From the NCBI GenBank assembly GCA_002343715.1, contig DDSA01000044.1, positions 26,548 through 90,547 on the forward strand: a stretch of 64,000 nucleotides of DNA, written 5' to 3'. Position numbers and translations under genes: made by a program. The notes under the pieces are model-generated. The model was not told the origin of the DNA and ran no database searches. It was given only the letters and a program-made list of their open reading frames with translations. The first letter of the stretch is position 1. Each line of letters starts with the position of its first letter. The DNA is from Phycisphaerales bacterium UBA2402. Lineage in GTDB: Bacteria > Planctomycetota > Phycisphaerae > Phycisphaerales > UBA1924. Of the stretch, positions 43,386 to 53,129 are shown piece by piece.

Positions 43386-44957
43386 ATGTCCACGCCCATC
43401 ACTCCATCCGCCGAGCGGGAGATCGTTCCCATTCTCGATTTCGGCTCTCAGACGGCACAACTGATCGCCCGCCGCGTCCGCGATACGGGGGTGTTCTCTC
43501 TGCTGGTCTCCCCGAAGATCACCCCCGCCGAGCTCGCGGCGATGAAACCAAGCGGCATCATCCTGTCCGGCGGCCCCAGCAGCGTCTACGACCCGGGGGC
43601 CCCCACGTGCGACCCCGGCATCTTCGACCTCGGCGTGCCCGTACTGGGCATCTGCTACGGCATGCAACTCGCCGCGCACCTCCTTGGCGGCAAGGTCACG
43701 GGTTCGGAACACCGCGAGTTCGGCCGAGCCCATCTCTCGCTCACGGGCAAGAGTGAGTTGTTCTCCGGCGTGCCCGACAAAACCACCGTGTGGATGAGCC
43801 ACGGCGACCAGGTCGCCGACATGGGAGGCCGGTTCGAGGTGCTCGCCACCACGCCCACGTGCCCCAACGCCGCCGTCCGCTGGTCCGGGCGTGACCGCAC
43901 CTTCTTCGGCGTGCAGTTCCACCCCGAAGTCACGCACACACCCCACGGCGGCGACATCATCCGCAACTTTCTCTATGAAATCTGCCGCTGCCGCGGCTCG
44001 TGGCGGATGAGCGAGTTCGCGGCCCACGCCGCCGCCGCCGCGAGGGAGCGCATCGGCGACGGGCAAGTGATCTGCGGTCTTTCGGGCGGTGTGGATTCCG
44101 CGGTCGTCGCCGCCCTGCTTCACAAGGCCATCGGCCCGCAACTGCACTGCGTTTTCGTGGACACGGGCCTGCTCCGGGCTGGCGAACGGCAACTGGTGGA
44201 AACGACGTTCCGCGATCACTTCAAGATCGACCTTCGTGTCGTCGATGCCGAGCGCGAGTTCCTCGCCGACCTTGCCGGCATCACCGACCCTCAGGAGAAG
44301 CGCCGGCGCATCGGCCACCGGTTCATCGAGGTCTTCAAGGAGGCCGCGAAGGAGATTCGCGGTGCCGCGTTCCTCGCGCAGGGAACGCTCTACCCCGATG
44401 TCATCGAGTCCGGCCACGGGCACGCGGGGACCGCCGCGGGCATCAAACTTCACCACAATGTCGGCGGTCTTCCGGAGAAACTGGGCTTTCAACTCGTCGA
44501 GCCGCTGCGTGAACTCTTCAAGGACGAGGCCCGCAAACTCGGCGAGGTCCTCGGCCTGCCCGAGCAGATCGTCTGGCGACACCCCTTCCCCGGGCCGGGC
44601 CTGGCGGTGCGGGTCCTCGGCGAAGTGACCAAACCCAAACTCGATCTGCTTCGCGAGTGTGATGAAATTCTGCTCGAAGAGATCGTGGCCGCGAACCTGT
44701 ACCGCTCCACCAGCCAGGTCTTCGCGGTTCTGCTGCCGGTGCAGAGCGTCGGAGTCATGGGCGACGGGCGGACCTACGACTCGTGCGTGGCGGTGCGGGC
44801 GGTCGAGACACAGGATTTCATGAGCGCCGATTGGTGCCGTTTGCCGCACGACCTGCTCGCTCGAGTCAGCACCCGCATCATCAACGAAGTCCGCGGCGTC
44901 AACCGCGTCGTGTACGACATCAGCAGCAAACCGCCGGCGACGATCGAGTGGGAGTAA
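43386..44957 (+). CDS. guaA: GMP synthase (glutamine-hydrolysing)
   Basis: 523 residues. It converts XMP to GMP with ATP and glutamine. Class I glutamine amidotransferase at the N-terminus: [18 protein letters not shown], the nucleophile in [12 protein letters not shown], and the His/Glu pair in [11 protein letters not shown]. The ATP-pyrophosphatase P-loop is [14 protein letters not shown]. The C-terminal dimer domain carries [14 protein letters not shown] [17 protein letters not shown] and ends in [19 protein letters not shown] followed by ATIEWE, the family signature. Full length, all catalytic residues present. Overlaps the GNAT gene by 10 nt. Confidence 0.97.
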   Translation: MSTPITPSAEREIVPILDFGSQTAQLIARRVRDTGVFSLLVSPKITPAELAAMKPSGIILSGGPSSVYDPGAPTCDPGIFDLGVPVLGICYGMQLAAHLLGGKVTGSEHREFGRAHLSLTGKSELFSGVPDKTTVWMSHGDQVADMGGRFEVLATTPTCPNAAVRWSGRDRTFFGVQFHPEVTHTPHGGDIIRNFLYEICRCRGSWRMSEFAAHAAAAARERIGDGQVICGLSGGVDSAVVAALLHKAIGPQLHCVFVDTGLLRAGERQLVETTFRDHFKIDLRVVDAEREFLADLAGITDPQEKRRRIGHRFIEVFKEAAKEIRGAAFLAQGTLYPDVIESGHGHAGTAAGIKLHHNVGGLPEKLGFQLVEPLRELFKDEARKLGEVLGLPEQIVWRHPFPGPGLAVRVLGEVTKPKLDLLRECDEILLEEIVAANLYRSTSQVFAVLLPVQSVGVMGDGRTYDSCVAVRAVETQDFMSADWCRLPHDLLARVSTRIINEVRGVNRVVYDISSKPPATIEWE

Positions 44958-45589
44958 ACCGCCGCTCAAGCCGACCCAAGCGAAGGACCATCGAGCGACC
45001 CCGCGTGGCGCTCCGTCTTCCCGTTGAAGCCGACCGGGCGGAGTACATCGCTCTCCGCCGTCGCTCGCGAGCGTTCCTCGAACCCTGGGACTCCACACCG
45101 CCGGGCACACGCCGGGGGTGGAACTACGCCGCCGCGGCGTTCGACAGGGCTTTGGCCACATCGCGCCTGGAATCAAGCCTTCGGCTGCTTGTCCGCCGCA
45201 GTGAGGACGATGCGGTCATGGGTGCCGTCGGCATCAGCAACATTGTTCGCGGTGCGTTTCAGAGTTGCACCATCGGCTACTGGATCGGACTTGAGTATTC
45301 CCGACAAGGTTACATGACCGACGCCCTGGCGCTCACGCTTCACACTTGTTTCTGCACTCTCGGGCTGCACCGCGTGGAAGCCAACATCATGCCTTCGAAC
45401 CGCGCCTCGACCGCGCTGGTGGCCCGCCTCGGATTCCGGAAAGAAGGGCTGGCTCGCCGTTACCTCCGCATCAACGGACGCTGGCGTGACCATGTCCGCT
45501 GGGGAATGACGATCGAAGACTATCGGGGACTGTGCCGCATCGGGGTGATCCCCTACTCCCGAACGCGCCGGCTTCCCGTCACGCTTTAG
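44948..45589 (+). CDS. GNAT N-acetyltransferase (RimJ-type)
   Basis: 213 residues from a GTG at 44948 that overlaps the guaA stop by 10 nt; a GTG at 45005 is an alternative start. The N-terminus [20 protein letters not shown] and the acetyl-CoA-binding part ([21 protein letters not shown], then [21 protein letters not shown]) match the RimJ/RimL-like Acetyltransf_3 family. It likely acetylates a protein N-terminus or a small amine. It is co-transcribed with guaA by position. It converges on the Na+ symporter gene with an 11-nt overlap. Confidence 0.86.
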   Translation: MGVNRRSSRPKRRTIERPRVALRLPVEADRAEYIALRRRSRAFLEPWDSTPPGTRRGWNYAAAAFDRALATSRLESSLRLLVRRSEDDAVMGAVGISNIVRGAFQSCTIGYWIGLEYSRQGYMTDALALTLHTCFCTLGLHRVEANIMPSNRASTALVARLGFRKEGLARRYLRINGRWRDHVRWGMTIEDYRGLCRIGVIPYSRTRRLPVTL

Positions 45590-47171
45590 TCCGTCGCGTC
45601 CCGCACAGGCAGACCGCCATCGCCACGCCCGTACCGATCACCAGTTGCCACGGGAACGCCAGCCGCACGGGGCCGAGGTTTGCCTTGGTCCAGGCGTTCT
45701 GCACCGTCCACCATTCCCACACAGGAACCTGAAAGACCATCACCGTCATGAAACCCGCGAAAAGGGCCGCCACCGCCGAAGCGCTGTTCCCTCGACGTGT
45801 AAAGAGTGCCGTCAGGAACATCGCCAGCAACCCCGCGTACGCGAAACTCATGACCCCGAGCACGAAGTCGAGCAGCGTGGACTTGGCCGGGTCGTAGAAG
45901 AAGATGCACAGACAGGCGAACACCCCCAGCGCCACGCCGGAGCCGGCGACCGCCAGCCTGCCGATGCGAAGGTAGTGAGAATCCTCGCGGTGCGGTACGC
46001 GCCGACGATAGATATCGTTGACGAATGTGCTGGCCATGGAGTTCAGCCCCGAGTTGATCCCGGCCGGCCCCGCGGCGAACAACCCCGCCAGAAACAGCCC
46101 CGCCATGCCCCCGGCCATCTCTCGCACAGCGAAGGTCTGGAAGGCCGAATCGCTCGAGGGCGCGTAGCCGGGTGACGCGACACCCATCACGTCAGGCCGT
46201 TTATAGAACACATAGAGCAACAGCCCCAGAAACAGAAAGACACAGACCGCGGGGATACCAACCAGCACGCCGCTGATGACGGACCACGCCCCTTTCTTCG
46301 CATCCCGGCAGGTGAGCATGCGCTGCACGAGATCCTGATCCATGCCGTGAGACGCGAGCGTTAGGAGGACGAAGCCGGTCGTCACCGTCAAGAGCGTAAA
46401 GGGCTGTTCTGGTTTGAACCCCCACAACGGGAGTGACGGATCAAGCCCGGCCCGCACGACGGTGAGTTTCGATGCAGCGCCATCGGGCGGGTGCGCCAGG
46501 GCCGTCATGAGTTCGCCCGGCCCCAGACCGATGCGCGACCAGAGCACCACGATGGCCACCAGCGCGGCCCCGAGATACACCCCCACCTGCAGGACATCGG
46601 TCCAGATCGCGCTCCCAACGCCCCCCACGTACGTATACAGCACGCCGAAGATGATGAACCCGGAGATGGTGACAATCAGGTGCAGCGGCGAAATATCCCC
46701 GAAGATCAGCAAACTCCCGGGCAAGGCACCGACGAACACCCGCGCGCCGCTCGCGAAGACCCGCCCCACCAGATACGCCCACGAAGCCCCCAGCCTTGCC
46801 CCCGGGCCGAAGCGTGTTTCGAGCAGTCCGTAAGGTGTCGCTACGCCCAATCTGTAATAGGCGGGGATGAAATAGACAGCCAGCAGCACCGCGGCGATGA
46901 TGCCGCCGATGTTCGTGGAGAGGTAGGTGAGGTCGCCCGCGTACGAAGCCTGCGGCGCTCCGACAAAGGTCGCGGCGGACTGTGCCGTGGCGAGCACCGA
47001 GATGGCGACCGCCCACACCGGCATCGAGCGGGCCGCGAGAAAATAGTCGTTGGTGTTTTTCGCCCTCTTGCGTGAGAACCACAGGCCGCTGGCGATAAGG
47101 AGCGCGAAATAACCCCCGAGCACCGCCCAGTCTCCGGCCAGCAGACGCGGCACCGCGGGTACACTCACCAT
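45579..47171 (-). CDS. Sodium:solute symporter (SSS family)
   Basis: 530 residues with about 13 membrane helices, importing a solute with Na+. Family features: GDWAVLGGYFALLIASGLWFSRKRAKNTNDYFLA at the first helix (split here by the charged loop), RSMPVWAVAISVLATAQSAATF, and the conserved SSF core ANIGG- and GPAGINSGLNSMASTFVNDIY. The substrate (sugar, proline, sialic acid or other) is not predictable. The ATG at 47171 was chosen because residues upstream read like non-coding sequence. It lies head to head with the amidase gene and tail to tail with the GNAT gene. Confidence 0.88.
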   Translation of the reverse strand: MVSVPAVPRLLAGDWAVLGGYFALLIASGLWFSRKRAKNTNDYFLAARSMPVWAVAISVLATAQSAATFVGAPQASYAGDLTYLSTNIGGIIAAVLLAVYFIPAYYRLGVATPYGLLETRFGPGARLGASWAYLVGRVFASGARVFVGALPGSLLIFGDISPLHLIVTISGFIIFGVLYTYVGGVGSAIWTDVLQVGVYLGAALVAIVVLWSRIGLGPGELMTALAHPPDGAASKLTVVRAGLDPSLPLWGFKPEQPFTLLTVTTGFVLLTLASHGMDQDLVQRMLTCRDAKKGAWSVISGVLVGIPAVCVFLFLGLLLYVFYKRPDVMGVASPGYAPSSDSAFQTFAVREMAGGMAGLFLAGLFAAGPAGINSGLNSMASTFVNDIYRRRVPHREDSHYLRIGRLAVAGSGVALGVFACLCIFFYDPAKSTLLDFVLGVMSFAYAGLLAMFLTALFTRRGNSASAVAALFAGFMTVMVFQVPVWEWWTVQNAWTKANLGPVRLAFPWQLVIGTGVAMAVCLCGTRRTKA

Positions 47172-47259
47172 CGTGCCCCACCCCACCACCGCGTTGTCCG
47201 TTGTTCGTTGCTCATCGGTGCGTCGCTCCGACCCAGTATCGTCTGTTGCCTCACCGCGC

Positions 47260-48285
47260 GTGGAAACTTCCCCGCCGGCCGTTGCGGGGGCCATCTCGCG
47301 ACGGCTGGCCATTCTGTCGATCGCTTCGGCCATCGCCGGGTGCGCGGTTCGTCCGGGCTCTCCCGCCGCGCAGCGCCGCGGCGACGAGATTGTGATCGCG
47401 GGCAAGCACTTTCACACCGGCGCTCCGGTTGTCCTGTGGACCGATCCCGGCGGGTACGACGCCTATCGCGTCGAGCGCCGTTTCGTGCCGCTCGACAAGG
47501 CGTCTTGGGCGGCCACCACCGAGGGCGGTAAAGGCCCTTCCTCACCCAACCGTTACGACGCCCGCTCGGCCCTGCTGTCACCCGATGAACTGGAACGCGT
47601 GCGGGGTGGAGGATGGGACCTGCCGACACTCCGTCGCGTCGTCGATCAGTTTGTGATCCACTACGACGCCTGCGGCACCAGCCGTCAGTGCTTCCGGGTT
47701 CTGCACGATCTGAGGGGTCTGTCCGTCCACTTCATGCTCGACATCGACGGCACCATCTATCAGACCCTCGACGTGAAGGAGCGCGCCTGGCACGCCACCA
47801 CCTCGAATCACCGATCGGTGGGCATCGAGATCGCCAACATCGGCTCCTATGCCGACGGCGAGAAGGATCCGTTCGCCCAGTGGTACGAGATCAATGACGC
47901 CGGCGAGGCGATGCGCATCACCATCCCCAGCGCGTTCGGCGACGGAGGAGTTCGCACTCAGGGCTTCGTTGGAAGACCCATCCGTCCGCAACTCATCCGC
48001 GCCGAAATTCAGGGGACGACCCAGCGGATGTACGACCTGACGCCCCAGCAATATGACTCACTGATGCGGCTCACCGCGGCCCTTTGCACCGCTCTCCCCA
48101 GCATCCGCTGCGAGTACCCGCGCGATGCCCAGGGCCGACTCGTCGTGCAAAAACTCGATGATGCCACGCTGGCTTCGTACACGGGGCTTCTCGGCCATTA
48201 CCACATTCAGGCGAACAAGGTGGACCCCGGCCCGGCTTTTCAATGGGACCGAGTGGTGAAAGGGGCCCGGGCGCTCATGCACTGA
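47260..48285 (+). CDS. N-acetylmuramoyl-L-alanine amidase, AmpD-like lipoprotein
   Basis: 341 residues from GTG 47260; a GTG at 47173 in the same frame lies 2 bp from the divergent symporter start and leaves no promoter space. The signal peptide is SRRLAILSIASAIAGCAV (lipobox IAGC). The amidase_2 core has zinc-site residues FVIHYDACGTS (His), ERAWHATTS (His) and the catalytic-site stretch SVGIEIANIG, plus a C-terminal GHYHIQANKVDPGPAF with the third ligand Asp. It cleaves peptidoglycan between muramic acid and the stem peptide, acting at the envelope in wall turnover or recycling. Confidence 0.9.
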   Translation: METSPPAVAGAISRRLAILSIASAIAGCAVRPGSPAAQRRGDEIVIAGKHFHTGAPVVLWTDPGGYDAYRVERRFVPLDKASWAATTEGGKGPSSPNRYDARSALLSPDELERVRGGGWDLPTLRRVVDQFVIHYDACGTSRQCFRVLHDLRGLSVHFMLDIDGTIYQTLDVKERAWHATTSNHRSVGIEIANIGSYADGEKDPFAQWYEINDAGEAMRITIPSAFGDGGVRTQGFVGRPIRPQLIRAEIQGTTQRMYDLTPQQYDSLMRLTAALCTALPSIRCEYPRDAQGRLVVQKLDDATLASYTGLLGHYHIQANKVDPGPAFQWDRVVKGARALMH

Positions 48286-48380
48286 GTTCACCGGTTGCGG
48301 GGAATCCGGCCCCCGTGCAACCTGCGCGAAGGCGCAGAGTCATGCACCTTTGCGGCGGCCGCCGATACTCGAACCACCCG

Positions 48381-49391
48381 ATGGCCGACGTTCTGGACCA
48401 GAGTTCGATCGATGCGCTGCTCAAGGCCGTGGAAACCGGCGAAGTTCGGCAGGAGCCGGCCGGAGCGCTGGTCTTCGCGCGCGACGCCTCGGACGGGGGC
48501 GATGTCGAGATCAAGGCGTACGACTTCAAGCGACCCGAGCGCGTCAGCAAGGACCAGATGCGCGCGCTCCAGACCCTGCACGAGTCCTTCGCCCGCAACT
48601 TCGGGGCGGCCCTCTCGGGGTTTCTTCGCACCATCGTCGAGGTCAAGGTCGCCGCGTGCGAACAGATGACGTACTCCGAGTTCACCTCGGGCCTGCCGAA
48701 CCCAACCTCTTTCAATCTTGTCACAGCCGACGGCCTCGAAGGACAGATGTGCCTCGAGATCAGCCCGCTCATCATCTACCCGATCATCGACCGGCTCCTC
48801 GGAGGCAACAGCCAGGACCTCTTCATACCTCAGCGGCCGCTCACCCTCATCGAGAACCGCCTGATCGGGAATGTCACGCGCCGCGGCCTGTCGGCTCTGT
48901 CGGAGGCCTGGGCCAACATCCGGGGGCTGGAGTTCAAGGTCACCGCGACGGAGAGCAACCCGCAACTGGTGCAGATCGTGCCGCCCAACGAGGTCGTCGT
49001 CGTCATCGCGTTCGAACTGAAGATGTCGAACCGCGCTGGAACCATGAACTTGTGCATCCCGTACAACGTCATCGAGCCGGTGATGGAAAAACTCAGCAGC
49101 CAGAGCTGGTTCGCCAGTCAGAAAAATCAGAAGAGCAAGGAAACCCAGACGCAGTTGACGCGCAATCTGTCTCGCGCTCCCCTCGAGGTGACCGGCATCC
49201 TCGCCGAGACCACGATCACACTCCGCGATCTGCTCCACCTGGCCGTCGGCGATCTGGTTGTCACCGAAACCCCCGCCGCCAGGCCCATCGTGGTCTGCGT
49301 CGAGGGGGAGCGGAAGTTCGCCGCCCAACTCGGTCAGCACCGCGGTAATAAGGCGCTGCGGATTGTCGCTCTGCCGCGTGACGCGGCATGA
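48381..49391 (+). CDS. fliM: Flagellar motor switch protein FliM
   Basis: 336 residues. It forms the C-ring ring that binds CheY-P and sets rotation direction. The N-terminal CheY-P-binding helix is DVLDQSSIDALLKAV, then the CheC-like middle domain (FARNFGAALSGFLRTIVEVK; MCLEISPLIIYPIIDRLLGG; RAGTMNLCIPYNVIEPVMEKL) and the C-terminal SpoA/FliN-like domain (APLEVTGILAETTITLRDLLHLAVGDLVV). It is complete. No other flagellar gene lies in the window. The start ATG at 48381 is set by homology; a GATACT-like box lies 11 nt upstream. Confidence 0.93.
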   Translation: MADVLDQSSIDALLKAVETGEVRQEPAGALVFARDASDGGDVEIKAYDFKRPERVSKDQMRALQTLHESFARNFGAALSGFLRTIVEVKVAACEQMTYSEFTSGLPNPTSFNLVTADGLEGQMCLEISPLIIYPIIDRLLGGNSQDLFIPQRPLTLIENRLIGNVTRRGLSALSEAWANIRGLEFKVTATESNPQLVQIVPPNEVVVVIAFELKMSNRAGTMNLCIPYNVIEPVMEKLSSQSWFASQKNQKSKETQTQLTRNLSRAPLEVTGILAETTITLRDLLHLAVGDLVVTETPAARPIVVCVEGERKFAAQLGQHRGNKALRIVALPRDAA

Positions 49392-49672
49392 GCGGACGCT
49401 CGCCGTCGCGCCCTCTCTCGCCGTTCGGCACACCTTCGGTACCGAACTTGTACAGAGCACGGATCGGGTTCCCGTGAGGCGTGATCGTTGGCGCAATCCC
49501 CGGCCAGCCACCATCCGCCTCTGCAACGACACCCTTCCGCTCCCAGTGCCCGAACGCGCCGCGTCCGAGCCTGCAGGACCCGACCGTTCTTAGGGCCAAG
49601 CAGGATTTCTCTATACCGGGCCACCTATCATTGTCCCCACTATTTCAAGCACCACCTCAAGGGCATTCACAC

Positions 49673-50644
49673 ATGGCCACCCGTCGGGCAAAGATCAGCA
49701 TCATCGGCGCCGGCAACGTCGGCGCGACCTGCGCACATTGGGCCGCCGCGAAGGAACTCGGCGACATCGTGCTCCTCGAAATCCCGGAGCGTGCCGACTT
49801 CGCCAAGGGCAAGGCGCTCGACCTGGCCTGCTGCGCCCCCATCGAGGGGTTCGACGCCAACATCATCGGCACCAGTGATTACAAGGACATCGCGCACTCC
49901 GATGTGGTCGTGATCACGGCGGGTATGCCTCGCAAGCCGGGAATGAGCCGGGATGATCTGATCCAGGTGAACGTGAAGATCGTCAAGGACGTCAGCGAGA
50001 AAGTCCGCGAATACGCCCCCGAGTCCATCGTCATCGTGGTCAGCAACCCTCTCGACGCGATGGTCTACACCGCGTGGAAGGTCACCGGCTTCCCCACCAA
50101 CCGCGTCATGGGACAGGCCGGGGCACTCGATGTCGCCCGTTACAAGGAGTTCCTCGCGATGGAACTCAAGTGCAGCGTCGAAGACATCTCGGCGCTTCTG
50201 CTCGGCGGCCACGGCGACGACATGGTTCCCCTGCCCCGCCTCACGAGCGTGAGCGGCATCCCCATTCTCGACCTTCTCTCGGAGGAGAAGGTCAAGGCCT
50301 GCGTTGATCGCGCCAAGGTCGGGGGTGGAGAGATCGTCAAACTCATGGGCACCAGCGCCTACTACGCCCCGGCCTCCGGCACGATCCAGATGGTCGAGGC
50401 GATTGTCAAGGACAAGAAGCGGATCATCCCGTCCGCCGTGTACTGTGAATCCGAGTTCGGCGTATCGCCGCAGAAGGGCAAGGGCTACTTCGTCGGTGTG
50501 CCCGCGTTGCTCGGGGCGGGGGGCGTCGAGCGAATCGTGACCTTCAAGATGACCCCGGACGAACAAAAACTCATGGACGAGTCGGTCTCACACGTCAAAG
50601 ACCTCGTTTCGACAGTTGCGAAACTTTTTCCCGAACTCGCCTGA
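49673..50644 (+). CDS. mdh: Malate dehydrogenase (LDH-like type)
   Basis: 323 residues. It oxidises malate to oxaloacetate with NAD+ in the TCA cycle. Rossmann loop IIGAGNVGATCAHWAA (about residues 11-26), substrate loop AGMPRKPGMSRDDL with the two Arg that distinguish malate from lactate dehydrogenase, NAD-site VVSNPLDAMVYTAW, and the catalytic His in LLGGHGDDMVPLP. Full length. No Shine-Dalgarno of consensus strength is seen, only AAGGGC at about 49661. The 281-bp upstream gap holds nothing else that is supported. Confidence 0.95.
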   Translation: MATRRAKISIIGAGNVGATCAHWAAAKELGDIVLLEIPERADFAKGKALDLACCAPIEGFDANIIGTSDYKDIAHSDVVVITAGMPRKPGMSRDDLIQVNVKIVKDVSEKVREYAPESIVIVVSNPLDAMVYTAWKVTGFPTNRVMGQAGALDVARYKEFLAMELKCSVEDISALLLGGHGDDMVPLPRLTSVSGIPILDLLSEEKVKACVDRAKVGGGEIVKLMGTSAYYAPASGTIQMVEAIVKDKKRIIPSAVYCESEFGVSPQKGKGYFVGVPALLGAGGVERIVTFKMTPDEQKLMDESVSHVKDLVSTVAKLFPELA

Positions 50645-50680
50645 TATCGCGAAGCGTAATTCCCGGAAGTCTACACGAAC

Positions 50681-51907
50681 ATGATTGCCATGAAGACCAC
50701 AAACCGCATCGTCACTTTTTCCGCCGCAGCCCTCGCCCTAGCGTCTCTGTGCGCCCATTCACTCGCGCAGGACGAGAAGCCGGCACAAGCGACTGCGGCC
50801 GCCTCCCCGGCCACACCGGCACCCAATCTTCCCGTCTGGTCAATGCCGGAGTTCGAGAACGCCGCCAAGAGCCTTATCGGTTCGTGGAAAGCCACGGCGA
50901 GCCTTCCCGATGGCACGACAACCGATGTTGTCATCAGCATCGCCCCCGTCGGCATCACCGGTCTCACCGATGTGCTCTACGTCGAGTCCGCGCGGGCCGA
51001 TGGTCTTAACCGCCCGTACCGCACCGCATTCTGGCGGTTCGTCAAGTCCGGGGACGGCGTCAAGTTGCAGTCGCTCGAGTTCCGTCGGCCCCGAGCCGAA
51101 ATGGCCTGCATCAACGGACTGTGGGCCGCGCCCGAATCCTTCCCGCTCTACACCGCCGATGATGTCGTCGCCACCGCCGAAATGAGCCTGAAAGGCTCCG
51201 GTGCGTCATGGGCCGGTCAGACGCCGGTTCCCGTCCCCACCATCATGGGCGGCGCGACGCATATGACCAGTGAGATTGCCTTCGACGGCGCGACGATCCA
51301 AACCGCCGACCGCGGCCTGAACGCCTCCGGGCAACAGGTCTGGGGGCCTGCCGCTGGTGAGAAGTACACGTTTACTCGTTTCGACACGGGAGTCACGACC
51401 AAGAAATGGCCAGAGACCGGCCTGCTTGTCATCGACTACCCCGCCGCCCTCTCCGGCGAGCCGGCCAAACAGGGCGACATCGTTTCACTCAACTACGTCG
51501 GCTACCTGACCAACGGAGAAGTTTTCGATTCCTCCTATGAGCGGAACGCACCATTCACGTACGCATTCGGCACGCCACTCATCGCGGGCTGGAACACGGC
51601 GATGGAGCAGATTCAGCCCGGAATGAAGCGCCGCCTGGTCATCCCCGGTCCTCTGGGCTATGGGGCCGCGGGTCGTCGCCCGAAGATTCCGTCCAACGCC
51701 ACACTTATATTCGACATCGATGTGCTGAAAATCGAGTCCGCCCCACCGCCCGCCCAGCAGCCGGAGATCGAAAGCAAGGGTGCGGAAGTAAGGCCCGTAG
51801 ACGGCCCTCCCCCGGAAGTCCGCAAGAAGATGGAAGAGGAAATCGCCCGCAAAATGAAAGAGCGGACCGAGAAAGAGGCCGCCGAGAAGGCCGCCAACCC
51901 CAAGTAA
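50681..51907 (+). CDS. Exported FKBP-type peptidyl-prolyl isomerase fused to a CpeT-like domain
   Basis: 408 residues (an ATG at 50690 is an alternative start). Signal peptide RIVTFSAAALALASLCAHSLAQ. Residues about 55-250 look like a CpcT/CpeT-family beta-barrel (LIGSWKATASLPDGTT; DVLYVESARADGLNRPYRTAF), a family known for chromophore lyases but widespread outside cyanobacteria. Residues about 265-345 are an FKBP domain (GDIVSLNYVGYLTNGEVFDS; QIQPGMKRRLVIPGPLGYG; IPSNATLIFDIDVLKI). The C-terminus is Glu/Lys-rich. The FKBP part should assist folding in the periplasm; the N-terminal domain's ligand is unknown. A strong terminator follows. Confidence 0.85.
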   Translation: MIAMKTTNRIVTFSAAALALASLCAHSLAQDEKPAQATAAASPATPAPNLPVWSMPEFENAAKSLIGSWKATASLPDGTTTDVVISIAPVGITGLTDVLYVESARADGLNRPYRTAFWRFVKSGDGVKLQSLEFRRPRAEMACINGLWAAPESFPLYTADDVVATAEMSLKGSGASWAGQTPVPVPTIMGGATHMTSEIAFDGATIQTADRGLNASGQQVWGPAAGEKYTFTRFDTGVTTKKWPETGLLVIDYPAALSGEPAKQGDIVSLNYVGYLTNGEVFDSSYERNAPFTYAFGTPLIAGWNTAMEQIQPGMKRRLVIPGPLGYGAAGRRPKIPSNATLIFDIDVLKIESAPPPAQQPEIESKGAEVRPVDGPPPEVRKKMEEEIARKMKERTEKEAAEKAANPK

Positions 51908-51914
51908 CGCACTC

Positions 51915-51945
51915 GGCCGCGGGCGAATGGCCCGCGGCCTTTTTT
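51915..51945 (+). terminator. Rho-independent terminator after the FKBP gene
   Basis: Perfect 10-bp stem GGCCGCGGGC / GCCCGCGGCC with a 5-nt loop (51915-51939), then TTTTTT (51940-51945). It lies 8 bp after the stop and isolates the next gene. Confidence 0.88.
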
Positions 51946-51974
51946 CAAACTCGATCACACTCAAAAGGACCCTT

Positions 51975-52154
51975 ATGGCTCAGTTCAAGATCGACGCATC
52001 CGGCATGAAATACAAGAAGGTCCGCTGGTTTACCAAGCGCCGTAAGACCAAAAGCCGTATGTGGCGCTCGAAGTGGGTGCCGATCGCTCAACTCAAGCCC
52101 GGCACGTTCACCCCGACCGCCTCCGCCGCGACCGCTCCAGCCGGTACCGCCTGA
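51975..52154 (+). CDS. Short basic protein of unknown function
   Basis: 59 residues. A strongly basic N-terminal half (KYKKVRWFTKRRKTKSRMWR, about residues 12-31) is followed by KWVPIAQLKPG and a Pro/Thr/Ala-rich tail. An AAAAGGAC stretch 4-11 nt upstream gives a ribosome site. The density of Lys/Arg and Trp suggests nucleic-acid or ribosome contact, an inference only. It is separated from the FKBP gene by a terminator, so it has its own expression. No family recognised. Confidence 0.7.
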   Translation: MAQFKIDASGMKYKKVRWFTKRRKTKSRMWRSKWVPIAQLKPGTFTPTASAATAPAGTA

Positions 52155-52294
52155 CGCGCGGGCTGAAACAATCCTCCGAGGAGCGCATACAAGCCCGAGC
52201 CGGACTGTTGATGTCGGGGCGATCTCTGCCGATGCAATCTCTCGCATGCCTGAACGTTGTGCTTGCCTCAGCGGTCGTCCCTGGAAAACATGAT

Positions 52295-53059
52295 ATGAAA
52301 ACTCTGCTTCTTCTTGCTTCCTGCCTGTGCCTCTCCACCATCACCCTGACCGCGACGGCTCAGGATTCCCCGCCGCCCCGTCCACGCGAAGGCGGGCGCC
52401 AGGGAATGGCTCAGCCGCTGACGCCTGAAAAGAGCAGAGCCGCGTGGGAACTTCAGGCCAGGAGTGTCGCCTCCTCCCTGGGCTTCGACGCTGAGCAAAC
52501 CAAGGCCACCATCGAAGCATACCTGGCCGCTCGCACATCGCATACCGAAGCCTCTGACAAGATGCGCAAGGAACTGATGGACAAGGCTCGCGATGAGGGG
52601 GCTCAAGGTGCGTTCGCCGAAATTCAGCAGAAGACCGAAGAACTGATGAAGAGCGAGCGAGAGAAACTCGAAAAATCTCTCTCCTCCAAACTCTCCGCCG
52701 ATCAGGTCCAGAAGGCCATCTCGCCGCTGGGCTCATTCAACAGACAGTGGGACACGATGACCGATGCACTCGCCGGTTTCGGGCTTGATGCCGCCAAGAT
52801 GAAGGATGCCCAGAGCGCTGTTCAGACCTATATCGTGGCTGTTGACAAGGCCAGAGCCGGAGGCGATCGCGAGGCGCTTCGCACCGCGACCCAGGAAGCC
52901 CGAAAGACACTGACCGACACCATGAAGGACATCCTTTCCGAAGATCAGATGGCCAAGTTCCAGGCCACCCTCGGCGGCGGTCGCGGCATGGGCGGTCGTC
53001 CGGGCGGCGATGGTTCGCGCCCGGATGCTCCGCGGCCTCCCGCCAACGATCCGAAGTAG
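52295..53059 (+). CDS. Exported helical protein, Spy-like in layout
   Basis: 254 residues. Signal peptide KTLLLLASCLCLSTITLTATAQ, then a charged helical body (ELQARSVASSLGFDAEQTKATIE; EIQQKTEELMKSEREKLEKSL; LRTATQEARKTLTDTMKDIL) and a Gly/Arg/Pro-rich tail. The pattern of helical pairs followed by LSEDQMAKFQATL resembles periplasmic chaperone-like proteins with LTxxQ motifs; the match is not strong. An upstream ATG (52290) stops after two codons, so 52295 is the start. Similar in design to the exported protein at 2188-3039. Confidence 0.75.
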   Translation: MKTLLLLASCLCLSTITLTATAQDSPPPRPREGGRQGMAQPLTPEKSRAAWELQARSVASSLGFDAEQTKATIEAYLAARTSHTEASDKMRKELMDKARDEGAQGAFAEIQQKTEELMKSEREKLEKSLSSKLSADQVQKAISPLGSFNRQWDTMTDALAGFGLDAAKMKDAQSAVQTYIVAVDKARAGGDREALRTATQEARKTLTDTMKDILSEDQMAKFQATLGGGRGMGGRPGGDGSRPDAPRPPANDPK

Positions 53060-53129
53060 TCAGTTCAAAGAAGCAGTCTTCCTGGCCGGGCCGGGCCCCC
53101 GGAGTGATCACGCGCGATCCGACGGATTT

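Noticed and set aside
43368-45176. 602-codon reverse frame
   Set aside because: Antisense to guaA and the start of the GNAT gene; high-GC third positions create long open shadows.
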